DNA from: Struthio camelus
Taxonomy: Eukaryota; Chordata; Aves; Struthioniformes; Struthionidae
Assembly (NCBI RefSeq): GCF_040807025.1
Contig: NC_090947.1
Location: forward strand, 1,488,001-1,552,000
Length of the DNA: 64,000 nucleotides
Reading direction: 5' to 3'
The first letter of the stretch is position 1, and every line of letters starts with the position of its first letter. Shown here piece after piece: positions 22,901 to 36,626 of this stretch. A program made the position numbers and the translations under genes. A model generated the notes under the pieces. The model was given only the letters and a program-made list of their open reading frames with translations, did not search any database and was not told the DNA's origin.

Positions 22901-25900
22901 AGTAACCCACACTGCCTGCAAAGCTGCCCGGGCCACGAGCCGTGCCAGCCCTAGCAGGCACCTTTCCCGGCAGGGCTCACGGCCCCATTGCCAAGGCCCT
23001 GCCGACACCCCCGGCTTGTGCACAGAGGCTGCGGCGCAGCGCAGCACCCCAAGGCGGCACTCGGCCCGCGGTGGCCCCTGCGTGGTGGGGGCTGCAGCCT
23101 CGCGGCCCAGAAGCTGCCTGCGGCATCAGCCTGGCCCTGCGCTCAGCCTCCAACAGGGCAGCAGCTCCCACAGCTCCTGAGGCCCAGCACAGTCCAAGCT
23201 ACCCTGTTGCCCAGCACCCCACCGCCCAGCCCCTCGCTGCCTGTGCACCGGCACCCGGCTGGCCCCTGCTCACCATCTCCTGTCTCTTGCACAGCAGCAC
23301 GAGGCCTCTGAGCGCCAGCCTGTGCATCACCCGCCAGTGACCCCGCAGATATCTCCAGAAGAGAATCGGCAAGTCGGCCTCCTCTGCGCAAAGGTCACTG
23401 CAGGCCAGCAGCTGAAGCACAGCACAGAGAAAGTGGTGAGGTCGGCAGGACTCCCGGCCTCAGCCAGCGCCCGATCCCACCAGCAGCTCCGGGCCAGGGC
23501 ACCAGGCCCGGCCCAAAGGCAGCCGTCAGTGCCGACAGCCCCTGGTGCCCCACTCCCTGCCCTGGGCCTCAGGCCGCACCGCGCACAGCCCTCGCCTGCT
23601 CCTCCACTCCTCTCCAGCCCCGAGAGGCACCGCCTGCCATCAGGCTCACCTCCACCAGGAAAGCCATGGCAGGCATCTCCCAGCAGGCCTCTCCACGTTT
23701 CAGCAGCGCTGTCAGCCGTTGGAAGAGGACGAGACGCAGCTCTCTTGGGCTCTTCCTCATCTCTCTGGCAGAGGCAAGAAGGCCCTGTCACTTCTGAGCA
23801 GCCAGGCCAAGCTCTTCTGTGATGGCACTCCCCATCCCTCTAGGCAGGGCTCGTGGAGCCCCGCAGCCATGGAGCGGCACCTCCCTGGGCTGCTCTACTC
23901 GGCCAGCCCTCCCTCACAAGGCCTCAAGCTGCAGCCCCGTGGGGCTCTGCGGGGCAGCCTGCGTGCAAGGGAGAAATGCTGGGGCAGAGCAGGGACAAGG
24001 GGCTTCTCACCTGGCCAGCAAAGCCACTCCCGCGTGGTAGGTCTGCGCGCTGAGGAGTGTGTCCCAGCCACCCTTCCTCGCCATGGCCAGCACCTGACTC
24101 TCGTAGCCGGCACGGCACAGCAGTGCTTTCATGGTCTGCACTGCCAACCTGCGTGCACAGCAAAGGCCACGTCACCCTGGCACCCCTGGCCCTGCCGCCA
24201 CCTCCACAGCACACACAGCAGGCGTGGGATGGAGCACCTCACGGGGCTGCCGGGAGCAGACTCTTCCCCTTGCTGTTCTCCCCAGCACATCTCAGCCTCC
24301 TCCGGCGTCAGCTCTGCGCAGAAGGAAAGCTGGAAGAGCAGCGCCAGGAAGAGCTGCGGGAAGAACGCCTCCAGCACGTGCTGGCAGCTGGGCTGCTGCA
24401 GCATCTCATGGAGCACTCTGGTTGCCTGCAGAAGAAGCCCCGAGACAGCTGTCGCTGCTGAGACGTGCCTGTTGCGCTGCCCGAGCTTGGCGGTGAGGCT
24501 CACACACTGCCCTGAGCCTCGGGACAAGCAGGAGTGCCTGCCGTGCCTGAGTGGCCAGAGCAAAGGCACCGAAGCTCTTTGGCCTCAGCTCCTCTTTGGG
24601 CCATGGCCACAACAAGCCCTGCCAGCCGTAGCCCTGCCGCGCCGTGGCTGTGCGCCCGGCGGGAGGTCACGGCTTCTTGCTGCGTGGGCAAGGCCAGGGC
24701 AGCTCTAGGGGAGAGCGAGGCTACGTCCACAAACTCACGGCCACGGAAACGATGACTCTGTCGTCCCCATCCAACGTGCACGCCTCGTCCACGGGCCAAT
24801 CCTGCAGGACACTGAGCAGCTCCTGCAGCACCCTCTCGGCAGCTCCGCACTTCGACAGCAGCATCCTCCACATGGCTGCGGCAGCGCTGCAGGCCCACAG
24901 CGCTCGCTCAGCGGGTGCCGCAGCGGCAGCTGTGGCCTGGGCAGCCGCAGAGGGCCTGGGCGGGCCGCCAGCCCTGCCTCTGCCCACTGCCCCTTGCCCG
25001 CAGCACCCTGCGCGCTCTGCCCCACCCCGCAGCCCATGGCCAAGCTCCAGTCCCTTGTGGGGCACGCAGGCGGCAAGGCGGCCAGGCTCTGGGGCGGAAG
25101 GCAGGCACGCTTGCTCGGCTCGCGCTGCTGCAGCCCGGCCTGACGCGCCGCGGCTGGCACACGGGGACAACAGCAGGGCCCAGCCCCTCACGAGAGGCCG
25201 GACAATCGCCACCTGCCCCGCAGCCCGCAGGGCACGAGCTCTGCAGGCTGCCGGCCCCCCAGCTCTCAAGGCAAGCGGGCCCCTACCTGTCGCACGAGGG
25301 GGAACAGCGCAACAGGCTCACGACCACCTCCTCTGGGCATGCACAGGCCAGCAGCAGAAGAGCCCGCTCCAGGCTGCGCCGCGCAGACGCCTCTGTGACG
25401 GCCAGCACGCTGCTCCACATGCCCCTCACCACCGGGGGCACCTGGAGGGCACACGGCTCAGAGTGGGGCTGCTGCCAGAGGGCAGCCGTTGGCCCAGCTG
25501 CCCCCGACAACGGCTGCCCTTGCCCCCCTTGCTCTGTGCTGGCCTGAGAGGGGCTGGCGGGCCTGGCAGGCCTGGAGTCAGGGCAAGAACAAGCCCCCGG
25601 AGGCCTCGAGCCCCGGCCACGCCACCCACAGGCTACTTACATGCTCCACAAGGCAGGCAGCGTCTGCCACAAGCGCCTCCAGCACGCGAGCAGCTGTGTG
25701 CGCCTCCTCGGTGCTGCGGGAGCTCATGGCCTCGATGGCTAGGAGGATGCTGTGGGCCCTCTCAGCGGGCTGCCGGGACGTCCCCAACATCTAGGGGAGA
25801 AAGGAGGGCAGCCGAGCTAGAGAGGTCACCGCCAGCGGGGCCCCGCACGCCCGCCTGGGCGGCGCCTGGGGCGTGCAGACCTGGTGGGGCTCCAGCTGGC

Positions 25901-25982
25901 AGCTGCCCTCGGCAAGGGCCGCGTCCTCCTCCTCCTCCTCCGTCCAGGCCAGCCTGGGGCGGCGGGGGGGTCTCTGCGCCAT
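19924..25982 (-). CDS. MROH-like gene, copy 3
   Basis: Complete 14-exon gene, all exon positions being those of copy 1 plus 18238 (first exon 25881-25982, last exon 19924-20120). Exon 11 is full length (21024-21125). Predicted 669 residues. Distinguishing changes seen by eye are Arg to Cys in exon 1 (EGSCQLEPHQ) and Gln to Glu in exon 2 (RVLEALV), the latter shared with copies 4 and 5. No internal stop was found. Confidence 0.86.
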
Positions 25983-26478
25983 GGTGGGCAAGGCGGCAGA
26001 GGCTGCCCGGGGGCGGCGGGGAAAGACCTGGCTGCGCTCAGGGGGCTCCTCGGCCAGCCCCGCGCGCTCTCGCCCTGTCCCGCGGCCGTCCGACCGGACA
26101 CTGCGGGGCCGAGGCCGCGCCGACGCCTGGCAAGGCCCCGGGCTGTCCCAGGAGCGCAGTCACAAAGGGCCCCCACTGTCACCCTGGGGCGGGCGGGCCC
26201 CGGCCCGGGCAGGGGCAGGCCGGGTGCCCTCGCGGGGCGCCGGGCCGGCTCGCCCCCTGCCACACCTCTCTTTGCCCTCGGGCTGCCCCGGGCCCCCATG
26301 GCTCCTGGGGCCCTCACAGCCGCTCCCACCCTCCTCTCGTCCCCGCCACCACTGCTCCCGGCCCCGTCCTCAGCCACCCCAACCAACGCCCCGCCGCGAC
26401 ACCCCTGGCACCGCTGGCAAGGACTCCTTCCCAACCACCGCAACCACCCTGTCATCCTGCGAGGCGGCCAGAGCAAAA
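25798..26478 (-). promoter_or_regulatory. CpG-rich promoter region of MROH copy 3
   Basis: Equivalent CpG-rich block upstream of the ATG at 25982. It differs from copy 1 by isolated substitutions, for example near 26351. Confidence 0.6.
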
Positions 26479-26737
26479 TCTCACTCCCCCACCACCCAAC
26501 CCCAACCTCCGCCTCACGGCTGCTGCTTGCACTTGCCAAAGCCACAAGCCTGCGGGGCACAGGGCACTCCTGCCTTTGCGCTGCCTACAGTGCTGTTCGG
26601 TCCTCCTGAAGCAGCCTTGGCCCAAGCACTTTGCGCTCCCCTGCTGCTCCCCGCGGGCAGCAGGCCAAGCACGGAGGCCTGCGCTCACCAGCAGCTTCCA
26701 CAACGGCCAAGGCGGTGCCCACCACCTTCCTCTGCTT

Positions 26738-27499
26738 CTCTGCTCTCTGCTGCCGGCCCTCCTGCGGGTGCCCGTGGCACAGGTGCCCCCGTACTCTCTC
26801 ATCAAGGCAGGGTTGGCCTCCAGACAGCAGAGCACCTTGCAGCAGCTACCACAGCTGCACCCATCCCAGCAGCCTGGCGCCAGGGCAGTGGAGGGGGTTT
26901 GGCCCAGCTCCTGCAAGAGCCATGCCAGGGGCTCAGGCCTGCCTGGCTGCAGTTGGCCTCTTCTCCACCAACTCAAGCCTCGCTGCACTGCTCCAGCTTG
27001 CGCTAAGGACACCTGCAGCAGGACCTGTGGGTTCTCCTCCCAGCAGATTTCAGCGCAGCCCCTCAGCAGGTCTCCGCTTCCCCCTCCAAGGCCCACACCA
27101 AGGCCTGCCTCCTGGCGGCACAACAAGGCCTGGCAGGAGGCACGTGACCCTTCAGGTCCTGCCAAGGCTTCCTGCGCCATAGACGTTGGACTGGACCCTG
27201 GGATCGCGCTCCCCTCTCCCAGAGCAGCCTCCTCCCTAAGCACCCAGGCAGCAGCGCTCGCAGCAGCCCCTTTCATCTGCCGGCACCCCCGGAGCCACGC
27301 TGCACCTGGGCTTGCGTGGCCAGGCAGAGAAAAGCCCCTCGCTCTCTTCCACACCTTGCATTTCTTCTCTGCTCTCTCGTCCTTGTGCCTGTGCTCCTGC
27401 TTCCTTCAGCCTGCTGGCCGTTGCCCTGGGCAGAGCATGCTGCAGCTGCTGCCTCTGCAGCACCAGCTGCCTGCACCCATCGCACAGGGCCAACAACCA
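26738..27499 (-). pseudogene. Decayed membrane-protein-gene pieces (unit 3)
   Basis: Same two pieces in array copy 3. One extra C in the run at about 27500 breaks the longer minus-strand frame that runs through the second piece in copies 2, 4 and 5. Confidence 0.4.
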
Positions 27500-29048
27500 C
27501 CCCCCCCCAACCTACCCACCCACCACCTCGCTCATGGGGGCCTTGCGCAAGCTCCCGGCATCCCCGGGCCTCCAGCAAGCAACAAGGGATCCCTTCCGGG
27601 ACCTCCACTTCGGACACACAGGGCACAACCACCTGGAGGCTCACACTGTTTGTTGTCCCAAAGAAGGCCTCTTTCACCCGCTCTGCAAGGAGCCCCCAAA
27701 CACACACAGTCGCCACGTTTCTTTCCTTCATTTCTGCGCACACGTGGGTGCTAGGTGGCAAGTCCACAGAGCTAGCACGCCTGATCACTACACAGCTGAC
27801 ACTTTAGACAGTCTAAGCAACAGTTCTCAGTCCCGTTTCCAACTACATTAAGGCATCCGTGTTGCCATTGGTTCTGTCAGGGCTCCTCTTCGTTCCGAGT
27901 CACAGTATCCTCTTTTTCTACTACGCATGCTCTAGGGGGAAGGGGCTTTGACCAGCAGGGGGGCTTCCCTGCTTGTAGGTGGGTTTTTCCTTATGCTCAT
28001 TCGGATAGTTCACCCGTCCTTCAAGTAGTTCTCTCCTGTTTATCAGCTGGTTTTGTTCTCGTCAGCTTTATGTGGGTACTTGCTTAGCTGGTTGCCTTAG
28101 AGTGTTGTCTTGCTCCTTCCTTCAGGGCCTTGTTTTGTTAACTGCCTGTGAAAGACTGACTAATACCCTAATGGCCTTGTTCCCCATCCCTCCAACAAGA
28201 CCTCCCTCCCTTTTTGCCCGTTGCCTCACAGCCCGTCCCTGGGCACCACTGGGCACAGTGTGCCTCCAGCCTCTGGACACCCTCCCGCCACAGAGTCATG
28301 CCCATTGAGAAGATGTTCCTGCAGCTGGCTTTGGCAGTGCCGGTGCCTGAAGAGCTCCCACTGTGGAGGGGCTGGAACCCCCAGTGCCTGGGCAGAGCTC
28401 TGGCCTCTGATGGCCTGGTGGCGGCATGGGCAAATCCCGTGGTGCCGGCCCGTGGCCACAGGCGCTCCCAGCCTTTGGTGCGCAAAGGGCAGCCCAGCGC
28501 TTCCTCATCTCCGGTGGTGGGAGGGCAGGCTGCAGGGCAGAGCAATGGCTGCAGCCTTGCCTTCTGGCTCAGGAGACTTGCCGGCGAGGGGCCACCTCGG
28601 TGTCCCGAATCATGCGGAGGGGCTGATTGCCTCCCAAGGCAGAATCTTGTCACCACCACTGCGCTCTCCCATCCAGGCCTGACCCTTTTGTCAGGGAAAA
28701 CGGGCTGCTTCTCTGACGGCTGGAAGAGGGCGGGGGGGGATGTTGTGGCTGCCGCAGACTGCTGGAGAGAGTACATGCCCTACCCCCCTCCAAGGGTGGC
28801 CGCGAAGGAATCGCGGTCATTCCTGGGTTTTCCACCCATTCGTTGGCACCAAGAAAAGACACTGGCACGGGGTGAAGAGAGAGGGCTGCTTCTTGGGGGA
28901 AAAGGCAGCAGAGGGTGGGCTGGCAGCACAAGCCTGGCACGGGCTGGGCCTGAGGGCTGCAGCTGTCCTGCGGGCAGGGAGAGAGGCCAGCAACGCCCCC
29001 GACTTCCTCGCACACTCCGCTCGTCCCTGCGGGCAGAGCAGCCCGGCA

Positions 29049-32000
29049 TCAGGAGGCGGTCGAGCTCCCGCAGCAAACGCAGCCACCTCGCAGGGGCCAG
29101 GGCCACCTCTGCCACACTCTCCTCAGCCGCCAGCACAGGCCTTCGTGGCCGCCTCCAGGCGCAGACGTCTTCCCTGGAGCTCTCAGCAGCAGGATGGTTT
29201 GCGTGGCCAGGGAACAGATGGACGGGCTGACGTCCTCCTCCAAGCCTTGAAGCGCTGAGAGAAAGAGCCAGAGCAGAGATCAAGCCCCCATATCTGCACA
29301 GAGCCCAGGCAGCCCTTCCTGGCGATGACATGGCCTGTCCCACCCACCTCTTCCCACAGACAGGAGGCAGCAGAAGGGACACATGCATCAGCTGGGACTT
29401 GCTGGCCAGGAATGTCCCAAAGGCCCCTGAAAGCTTCTCGCGACTCTACGCGCACCACCTCTGAGCCGCACGGGGAGCAGCAGAGCCCTCCTGGCCTGCG
29501 CCAGGCATTGCAGCTCGCTGCCCAGCCTCTGTCTTCCTCGCCGCCAGCCCTGCCTCACACCCTGCTGCCCTCACTCACCCTCGCAGATGTCCTCCACCTT
29601 CTTCTTGCTCTGGCCCCTCATGCTCTGCCCGACGAGCCCTAGGCACACGCACAGCCCCTCACCAATCCTGCTCCCCACACCACCGCCAGCACAAAACCCC
29701 TCCCCCAGGGCTAGCGCTAAGCTGCCCCAGTGCAGAGAGGGGCCGCAGGGCTTGGAGCTCACCAAGGAACCGCACAGCCATCTCTCGCAAGCACTCCTGC
29801 GGGCTCTCCAAGTACGGCAGGCTCTGGCGCAGGTATTCTTCCGATCTTCTCCTGCCCCTCGCCAGCTGGGCAGAGCACAAGGCCACAGGCTGGGCGCACA
29901 CCCTCCCCACCCAGCCAGCCACTCCCTCCACCCACCACTCGCTTTAGCATCCCAGGGCTCAGCAAGGGCACAGCAACCTAGAGAAGAGCCCGTTGGGGCA
30001 GTGTGCTGGACAAGGGCAGCGGGAGTGCTGCTCCAGGCTGGCACCTCTGGGCACCAGCCGCGGCGAGGCACGCGGCTGCCTGTCCCACACACTGGCCATG
30101 CACAGGCCTTGCCCAGGCTGCCTCTGGGGGCTTTGGGGCCATCCTTACCAGGCACTCGCCGATCCTGCAGCTCTGCGCTGTCTCAGCCAGCTGCCTCAGC
30201 TGCTCCCACCTCAGCAACTTGGCAGCACCAAGCAGGGCTTCCTGAGAGGCCTGCACAGCAGCACAGACCCGCTGATGCCACCGCAGCCCAGCGCACAACC
30301 CCCACCGCGGCCCTCCTCTTGGCAAGGCCTCCTCGGGGCCTTTCCTCGCCCACAATGGCAAGAGGGAGCAGCTGGCAACTGCCTCTGCCAGCATGTTCCG
30401 GGCCCCGGGCAGACAGGTGGGGCAACCACCCCCGCAGGTGTATGGTGCTGCAGGTGGAGGCATGGCACGAAGACGAAGGCACTGCTGGGCCTGGTGCAAA
30501 CAGCAAGGGGGCGCTCTGCACCCTCAGCACCTGGCGCCTCCAGCTCACCCACCTTCAAAGGCTCCCACTGCCAGCAGCCCTTGCTCCTCATGCTCACGCC
30601 CACTCACAGGGCGTCCGCATCGCCCTCCTCCAACGAGCCGTCCCGTTACACAGCCATACCTGGGCCACGCGGGGGATCTCGTCATGCCAGTGGAAGAGCA
30701 GCGGCAGCAGGCTCCTGTGCACTTGCTTCTTCAGGGCGTGTGTTTTGGTGCCCACTACAGCCTCCATCACCTCTTGGAAGAGGCGGATGGAGAGCTCTCG
30801 CACGCAGTCCAGCTCCTGGCGGGAAGGGAGAGGGGCCACCTCAGCACTGCCTGCTCCAAGCCCACAGTCAGCACAGGGGTCAGTGGGGCTGGTGGCGAGA
30901 TGAAGGTTTCGGACCCTCCCTGCGCACCAAGGGGCTGTGGGCCTCGTCTGCACCCACTGCAAAATGGCCCCCGGCCCAGGCAGGGCAATGCAGCGCGCTT
31001 CTGTACCGTGCTGCGGCCAGGGAGAGCGGAGCTGGCGGAGAAGTCTGCGCCTGGAAGGGCTCCTCTCGCCCTGGCCACACTGCCCCCGTCACCCCTGGCC
31101 AAGGCCCAACAGAGCTGCTCCAGGATGGCCCCCCCCCCACAGTGGCTGCTGGGGCTGTGGGGACGTTGGCGTTACTGAGGGCCTGTGTGCAGGCATGGGC
31201 AGCAGCGGGACTTCAGGCTTCCCTCAGCTCGGCCTGCCTGGCCCTCCTGGCGAGCCTGTCTTCATCGCCCAGGGGCTCGAGCTGTGCTGCCAGCTCTAGA
31301 GGCCGGCAGGAGGAGGCAGCCCCGGGGCATGGCTGCAGGGGCTTTGTGCACAGTACCGAGCAGCTGAGGGTAGACAAGGGGCTGCTTCAAGGCAGTCCTG
31401 CAGCCCAGCGCACCACGGGCAGCACAGCGCAATGACCCCAAGAGCCCCCGGGCAAAAACGTTCCTGGCAGCACCCAGGGCCCCTGCTGGCAAGCACAAAT
31501 TCCCACGCCGCAGGCACACCCACACGGCAACACACCACAGCCCGCAGCCCGCACACAGCCTCACCGACACGCCAACAGGGCCCCCGCCTCTGCCCCCAGC
31601 CTAACCTCATCAAAGAGAGGCAGCAGCTTGTCGGCCAGCAGCGGAGCAAGGTGGGCCACCACCTGCTTCTCCATGACGTGGACCACATTGCTGAGCACCA
31701 GCAGGGCCTTGGCGCTGATGTCTCTGTCCGCGTCCTGCAGGTGCCCCACCAGCAGGGGCCACAGGCACTGCATTCTTCTGGCCTGGGGGAAACACAACCT
31801 CGGTGCCTGAAGAAAGAACCCACTGCCCTGGCAAAAAGGCTCACCTGCTCACACACCAGCTTCCCCCCTGCCTTTCCACAAGCGGCCATGGCAATGACTG
31901 CAGCAACCTGCGGCCTGGCAGCCTTTACCAGCACAGCCACGGGCCTGGACGGGCTGGGGCAGAGCGAGGCAGGAGAGGGCACCGCCGGCTCCTCTTCTCC

Positions 32001-35000
32001 GTCACTCTTCAACGGGCAGCGGGCTTAGTAACCCACACTGCCTGCAAAGCTGCCCGGGCCACGAGCCGTGCCAGCCCTAGCAGGCACCTTTCCCGGCAGG
32101 GCTCACGGCCCCATTGCCAAGGCCCTGCCGACACCCCCGGCTTGTGCACAGAGGCTGCGGCGCAGCGCAGCACCCCAAGGCGGCACTCGGCCCGCGGTGG
32201 CCCCTGCGTGGTGGGGGCTGCAGCCTCGCGGCCCAGAAGCTGCCTGCGGCATCAGCCTGGCCCTGCGCTCAGCCTCCAACAGGGCAGCAGCTCCCACAGC
32301 TCCTGAGGCCCAGCACAGTCCAAGCTACCCTGTTGCCCAGCACCCCACCGCCCAGCCCCTCGCTGCCTGTGCACCGGCACCCGGCTGGCCCCTGCTCACC
32401 ATCTCCTGTCTCTTGCACAGCAGCACGAGGCCTCTGAGCGCCAGCCTGTGCATCACCCGCCAGTGACCCCGCAGATATCTCCAGAAGAGAATCGGCAAGT
32501 CGGCCTCCTCTGCGCAAAGGTCACTGCAGGCCAGCAGCTGAAGCACAGCACAGAGAAAGTGGTGAGGTCGGCAGGACTCCCGGCCTCAGCCAGCGCCCGA
32601 TCCCACCAGCAGCTCCGGGCCAGGGCACCAGGCCCGGCCCAAAGGCAGCCGTCAGTGCCGACAGCCCCTGGTGCCCCACTCCCTGCCCTGGGCCTCAGGC
32701 CGCACCGCGCACAGCCCTCGCCTGCTCCTCCACTCCTCTCCAGCCCCGAGAGGCACCGCCTGCCATCAGGCTCACCTCCACCAGGAAAGCCATGGCAGGC
32801 ATCTCCCAGCAGGCCTCTCCACGTTTCAGCAGCGCTGTCAGCCGTTGGAAGAGGACGAGACGCAGCTCTCTTGGGCTCTTCCTCATCTCTCTGGCAGAGG
32901 CAAGAAGGCCCTGTCACTTCTGAGCAGCCAGGCCAAGCTCTTCTGTGATGGCACTCCCCATCCCTCTAGGCAGGGCTCGTGGAGCCCCGCAGCCATGGAG
33001 CGGCACCTCCCTGGGCTGCTCTACTCGGCCAGCCCTCCCTCACAAGGCCTCAAGCTGCAGCCCCGTGGGGCTCTGCGGGGCAGCCTGCGTGCAAGGGAGA
33101 AATGCTGGGGCAGAGCAGGGACAAGGGGCTTCTCACCTGGCCAGCAAAGCCACTCCCGCGTGGTAGGTCTGCGCGCTGAGGAGTGTGTCCCAGCCACCCT
33201 TCCTCGCCATGGCCAGCACCTGACTCTCGTAGCCGGCACGGCACAGCAGTGCTTTCATGGTCTGCACTGCCAACCTGCGTGCACAGCAAAGGCCACGTCA
33301 CCCTGGCACCCCTGGCCCTGCCGCCACCTCCACAGCACACACAGCAGGCGTGGGATGGAGCACCTCACGGGGCTGCCGGGAGCAGACTCTTCCCCTTGCT
33401 GTTCTCCCCAGCACATCTCAGCCTCCTCCGGCGTCAGCTCTGCGCAGAAGGAAAGCTGGAAGAGCAGCGCCAGGAAGAGCTGCGGGAAGAACGCCTCCAG
33501 CACGTGCTGGCAGCTGGGCTGCTGCAGCATCTCATGGAGCACTCTGGTTGCCTGCAGAAGAAGCCCCGAGACAGCTGTCGCTGCTGAGACGTGCCTGTTG
33601 CGCTGCCCGAGCTTGGCGGTGAGGCTCACACACTGCCCTGAGCCTCGGGACAAGCAGGAGTGCCTGCCGTGCCTGAGTGGCCAGAGCAAAGGCACCGAAG
33701 CTCTTTGGCCTCAGCTCCTCTTTGGGCCATGGCCACAACAAGCCCTGCCAGCCGTAGCCCTGCCGCGCCGTGGCTGTGCGCCCGGCGGGAGGTCACGGCT
33801 TCTTGCTGCGTGGGCAAGGCCAGGGCAGCTCTAGGGGAGAGCGAGGCTACGTCCACAAACTCACGGCCACAGAAACGATGACTCTGTCGTCCCCATCCAA
33901 CGTGCACGCCTCGTCCACGGGCCAATCCTGCAGGACACTGAGCAGCTCCTGCAGCACCCTCTCGGCAGCTCCGCACTTCGACAGCAGCATCCTCCACATG
34001 GCTGCGGCAGCGCTGCAGGCCCACAGCGCTCGCTCAGCGGGTGCCGCAGCGGCAGCTGTGGCCTGGGCAGCCGCAGAGGGCCTGGGCGGGCCGCCAGCCC
34101 TGCCTCTGCCCACTGCCCCTTGCCCGCAGCACCCTGCGCGCTCTGCCCCACCCCGCAGCCCATGGCCAAGCTCCAGTCCCTTGTGGGGCACGCAGGCGGC
34201 AAGGCGGCCAGGCTCTGGGGCGGAAGGCAGGCACGCTTGCTCGGCTCGCGCTGCTGCAGCCCGGCCTGACGCGCCGCGGCTGGCACACGGGGACAACAGC
34301 AGGGCCCAGCCCCTCACGAGAGGCCGGACAATCGCCACCTGCCCCGCAGCCCGCAGGGCACGAGCTCTGCAGGCTGCCGGCCCCCCAGCTCTCAAGGCAA
34401 GCGGGCCCCTACCTGTCGCACGAGGGGGAACAGCGCAACAGGCTCACGACCACCTCCTCTGGGCATGCACAGGCCAGCAGCAGAAGAGCCCGCTCCAGGC
34501 TGCGCCGCGCAGACGCCTCTGTGACGGCCAGCACGCTGCTCCACATGCCCCTCACCACCGGGGGCACCTGGAGGGCACACGGCTCAGAGTGGGGCTGCTG
34601 CCAGAGGGCAGCCGTTGGCCCAGCTGCCCCCGACAACGGCTGCCCTTGCCCCCCCCAACTCTGTGCTGGCCTGAGAGGGGCTGGCGGGCCTGGCAGGCCT
34701 GGAGTCAGGGCAAGAACAAGCCCCCGGAGGCCTCGAGCCCCGGCCACGCCACCCACAGGCTACTTACATGCTCCACAAGGCAGGCAGCGTCCGCCACAAG
34801 CGCCTCCAGCACGCGAGCAGCTGTGTGCGCCTCCTCGGTGCTGCGGGAGCTCATGGCCTCGATGGCTAGGAGGATGCTGTGGGCCCTCTCAGCGGGCTGC
34901 CGGGACGTCCCCAACATCTAGGGGAGAAAGGAGGGCAGCCGAGCTAGAGAGGTCACCGCCAGCGGGGCCCCGCACGCCCGCCTGGGCGGCGCCTGGGGTG

Positions 35001-35109
35001 TGCAGACCTGGTGGGGCTCCAGCTGGCGGCTGCCCTCGGCAAGGGCCGCGTCCTCCTCCTCCTCCTCCGTCCAGGCCAGCCTGGGGCGGCGGGGGGGTCT
35101 CTGCGCCAT
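29049..35109 (-). CDS. MROH-like gene, copy 4
   Basis: Complete 14-exon gene. Exons 14-10 lie 27363 bp, exons 9-3 27364 bp, and exons 2-1 27365 bp from those of copy 1; both 1-bp shifts are intronic. First exon 35008-35109, last exon 29049-29245. It has a private Gln to His change in exon 10 (TKTHALKK). The predicted length is unchanged at 669 residues and no internal stop was seen. Confidence 0.86.
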
Positions 35110-35605
35110 GGTGGGCAAGGCGGCAGAGGCTGCCCGGGGGCGGCGGGGAAAGACCTGGCTGCGCTCAGGGGGCTCCTCGGCCAGCCCCGCGCGCTCTCGC
35201 CCTGTCCCGCGGCCGTCCGACCGGACACTGCGGGGCCGAGGCCGCGCCGACGCCTGGCAAGGCCCCGGGCTGTCCCAGGAGCGCAGTCACAAAGGGCCCC
35301 CACTGTCACCCTGGGGCGGGCGGGCCCCGGCCCGGGCAGGGGCAGGCCGGGTGCCCTCGCGGGGCGCCGGGCCGGCTCGCCCCCTGCCACACCTCTCTTT
35401 GCCCTCGGGCTGCCCCGGGCCCCCATGGCTCCTGGGGCCCTCACAGCCGCTCCCACCCTCCTCTCGTCCCCGCCACCGCTGCTCCCGGCCCCGTCCTCAG
35501 CCACCCCAACCAACGCCCCGCCGCGACACCCCTGGCACCGCTGGCAAGGACTCCTTCCCAACCACCGCAACCACCCTGTCATCCTGCGAGGCGGCCAGAG
35601 CAAAA
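34925..35605 (-). promoter_or_regulatory. CpG-rich promoter region of MROH copy 4
   Basis: Equivalent CpG-rich block upstream of the ATG at 35109, with GC-box-like motif and CpG density retained. Confidence 0.6.
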
Positions 35606-35864
35606 TCTCACTCCCCCACCACCCAACCCCAACCTCCGCCTCACGGCTGCCGCTTGCACTTGCCAAAGCCACAAGCCTGCGGGGCACAGGGCACTCCTGC
35701 CTTTGCGCTGCCTACAGTGCTGTTCGGTCCTCCTGAAGCAGCCTTGGCCCAAGCACTTTGCGCTCCCCTGCTGCTCCCCGCGGGCAGCAGGCCAAGCACG
35801 GAGGCCTGCGCTCACCAGCAGCTTCCACAACGGCCAAGGCGGTGCCCACCACCTTCCTCTGCTT

Positions 35865-36626
35865 CTCTGCTCTCTGCTGCCGGCCCTCCTGCGGGTGCCC
35901 GTGGCACAGGTGCCCCCGTACTCTCTCATCAAGGCAGGGTTGGCCTCCAGACAGCAGAGCACCTTGCAGCAGCTACCACAGCTGCACCCATCCCAGCAGC
36001 CTGGCGCCAGGGCAGTGGAGGGGGTTTGGCCCAGCTCCTGCAAGAGCCATGCCAGGGGCTCAGGCCTGCCTGGCTGCAGTTGGCCTCTTCTCCACCAACT
36101 CAAGCCTCGCTGCACTGCTCCAGCTTGTGCTAAGGACACCTGCAGCAGGACCTGTGGGTTCTCCTCCCAGCAGATTTCAGCGCAGCCCCTCAGCAGGTCT
36201 CCGCTTCCCCCTCCAAGGCCCACACCAAGGCCTGCCTCCTGGCGGCACAACAAGGCCTGGCAGGAGGCACGTGACCCTTCGGGTCCTGCCAAGGCTTCCT
36301 GCGCCATAGACGTTGGACTGGACCCTGGGATCGCGCTCCCCTCTCCCAGAGCAGCCTCCTCCCTAAGCACCCAGGCAGCAGCGCTCGCAGCAGCCCCTTT
36401 CATCTGCCGGCACCCCCGGAGCCACGCTGCACCTGGGCTTGCGTGGCCAGGCAGAGAAAAGCCCCTCGCTCTCTTCCACACCTTGCATTTCTTCTCTGCT
36501 CTCTCGTCCTTGTGCCTGTGCTCCTGCTTCCTTCAGCCTGCTGGCCGTTGCCCTGGGCAGAGCATGCTGCAGCTGCTGCCTCTGCAGCACCAGCCGCCTG
36601 CACCCATCGCACAGGGCCAACAACCA
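35865..36626 (-). pseudogene. Decayed membrane-protein-gene pieces (unit 4)
   Basis: Same two pieces in array copy 4. The frame of the second piece extends further upstream without a stop, as in copies 2 and 5. Confidence 0.4.

Larger units (their letters stand above)
18220..27343. repeat. Tandem array unit, copy 3
   Basis: Direct repeat, 9124 bp. The MROH-like gene region lies exactly 18238 bp from that of copy 1, with no net length change across the whole gene, so all exon boundaries transfer directly. Confidence 0.97.
27344..36470. repeat. Tandem array unit, copy 4
   Basis: Direct repeat, 9127 bp, the longest copy. The extra bases lie in C-runs and a small intronic change near 34655, where the bases after the C-run differ from the other copies. 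The gene is otherwise collinear. Confidence 0.97.
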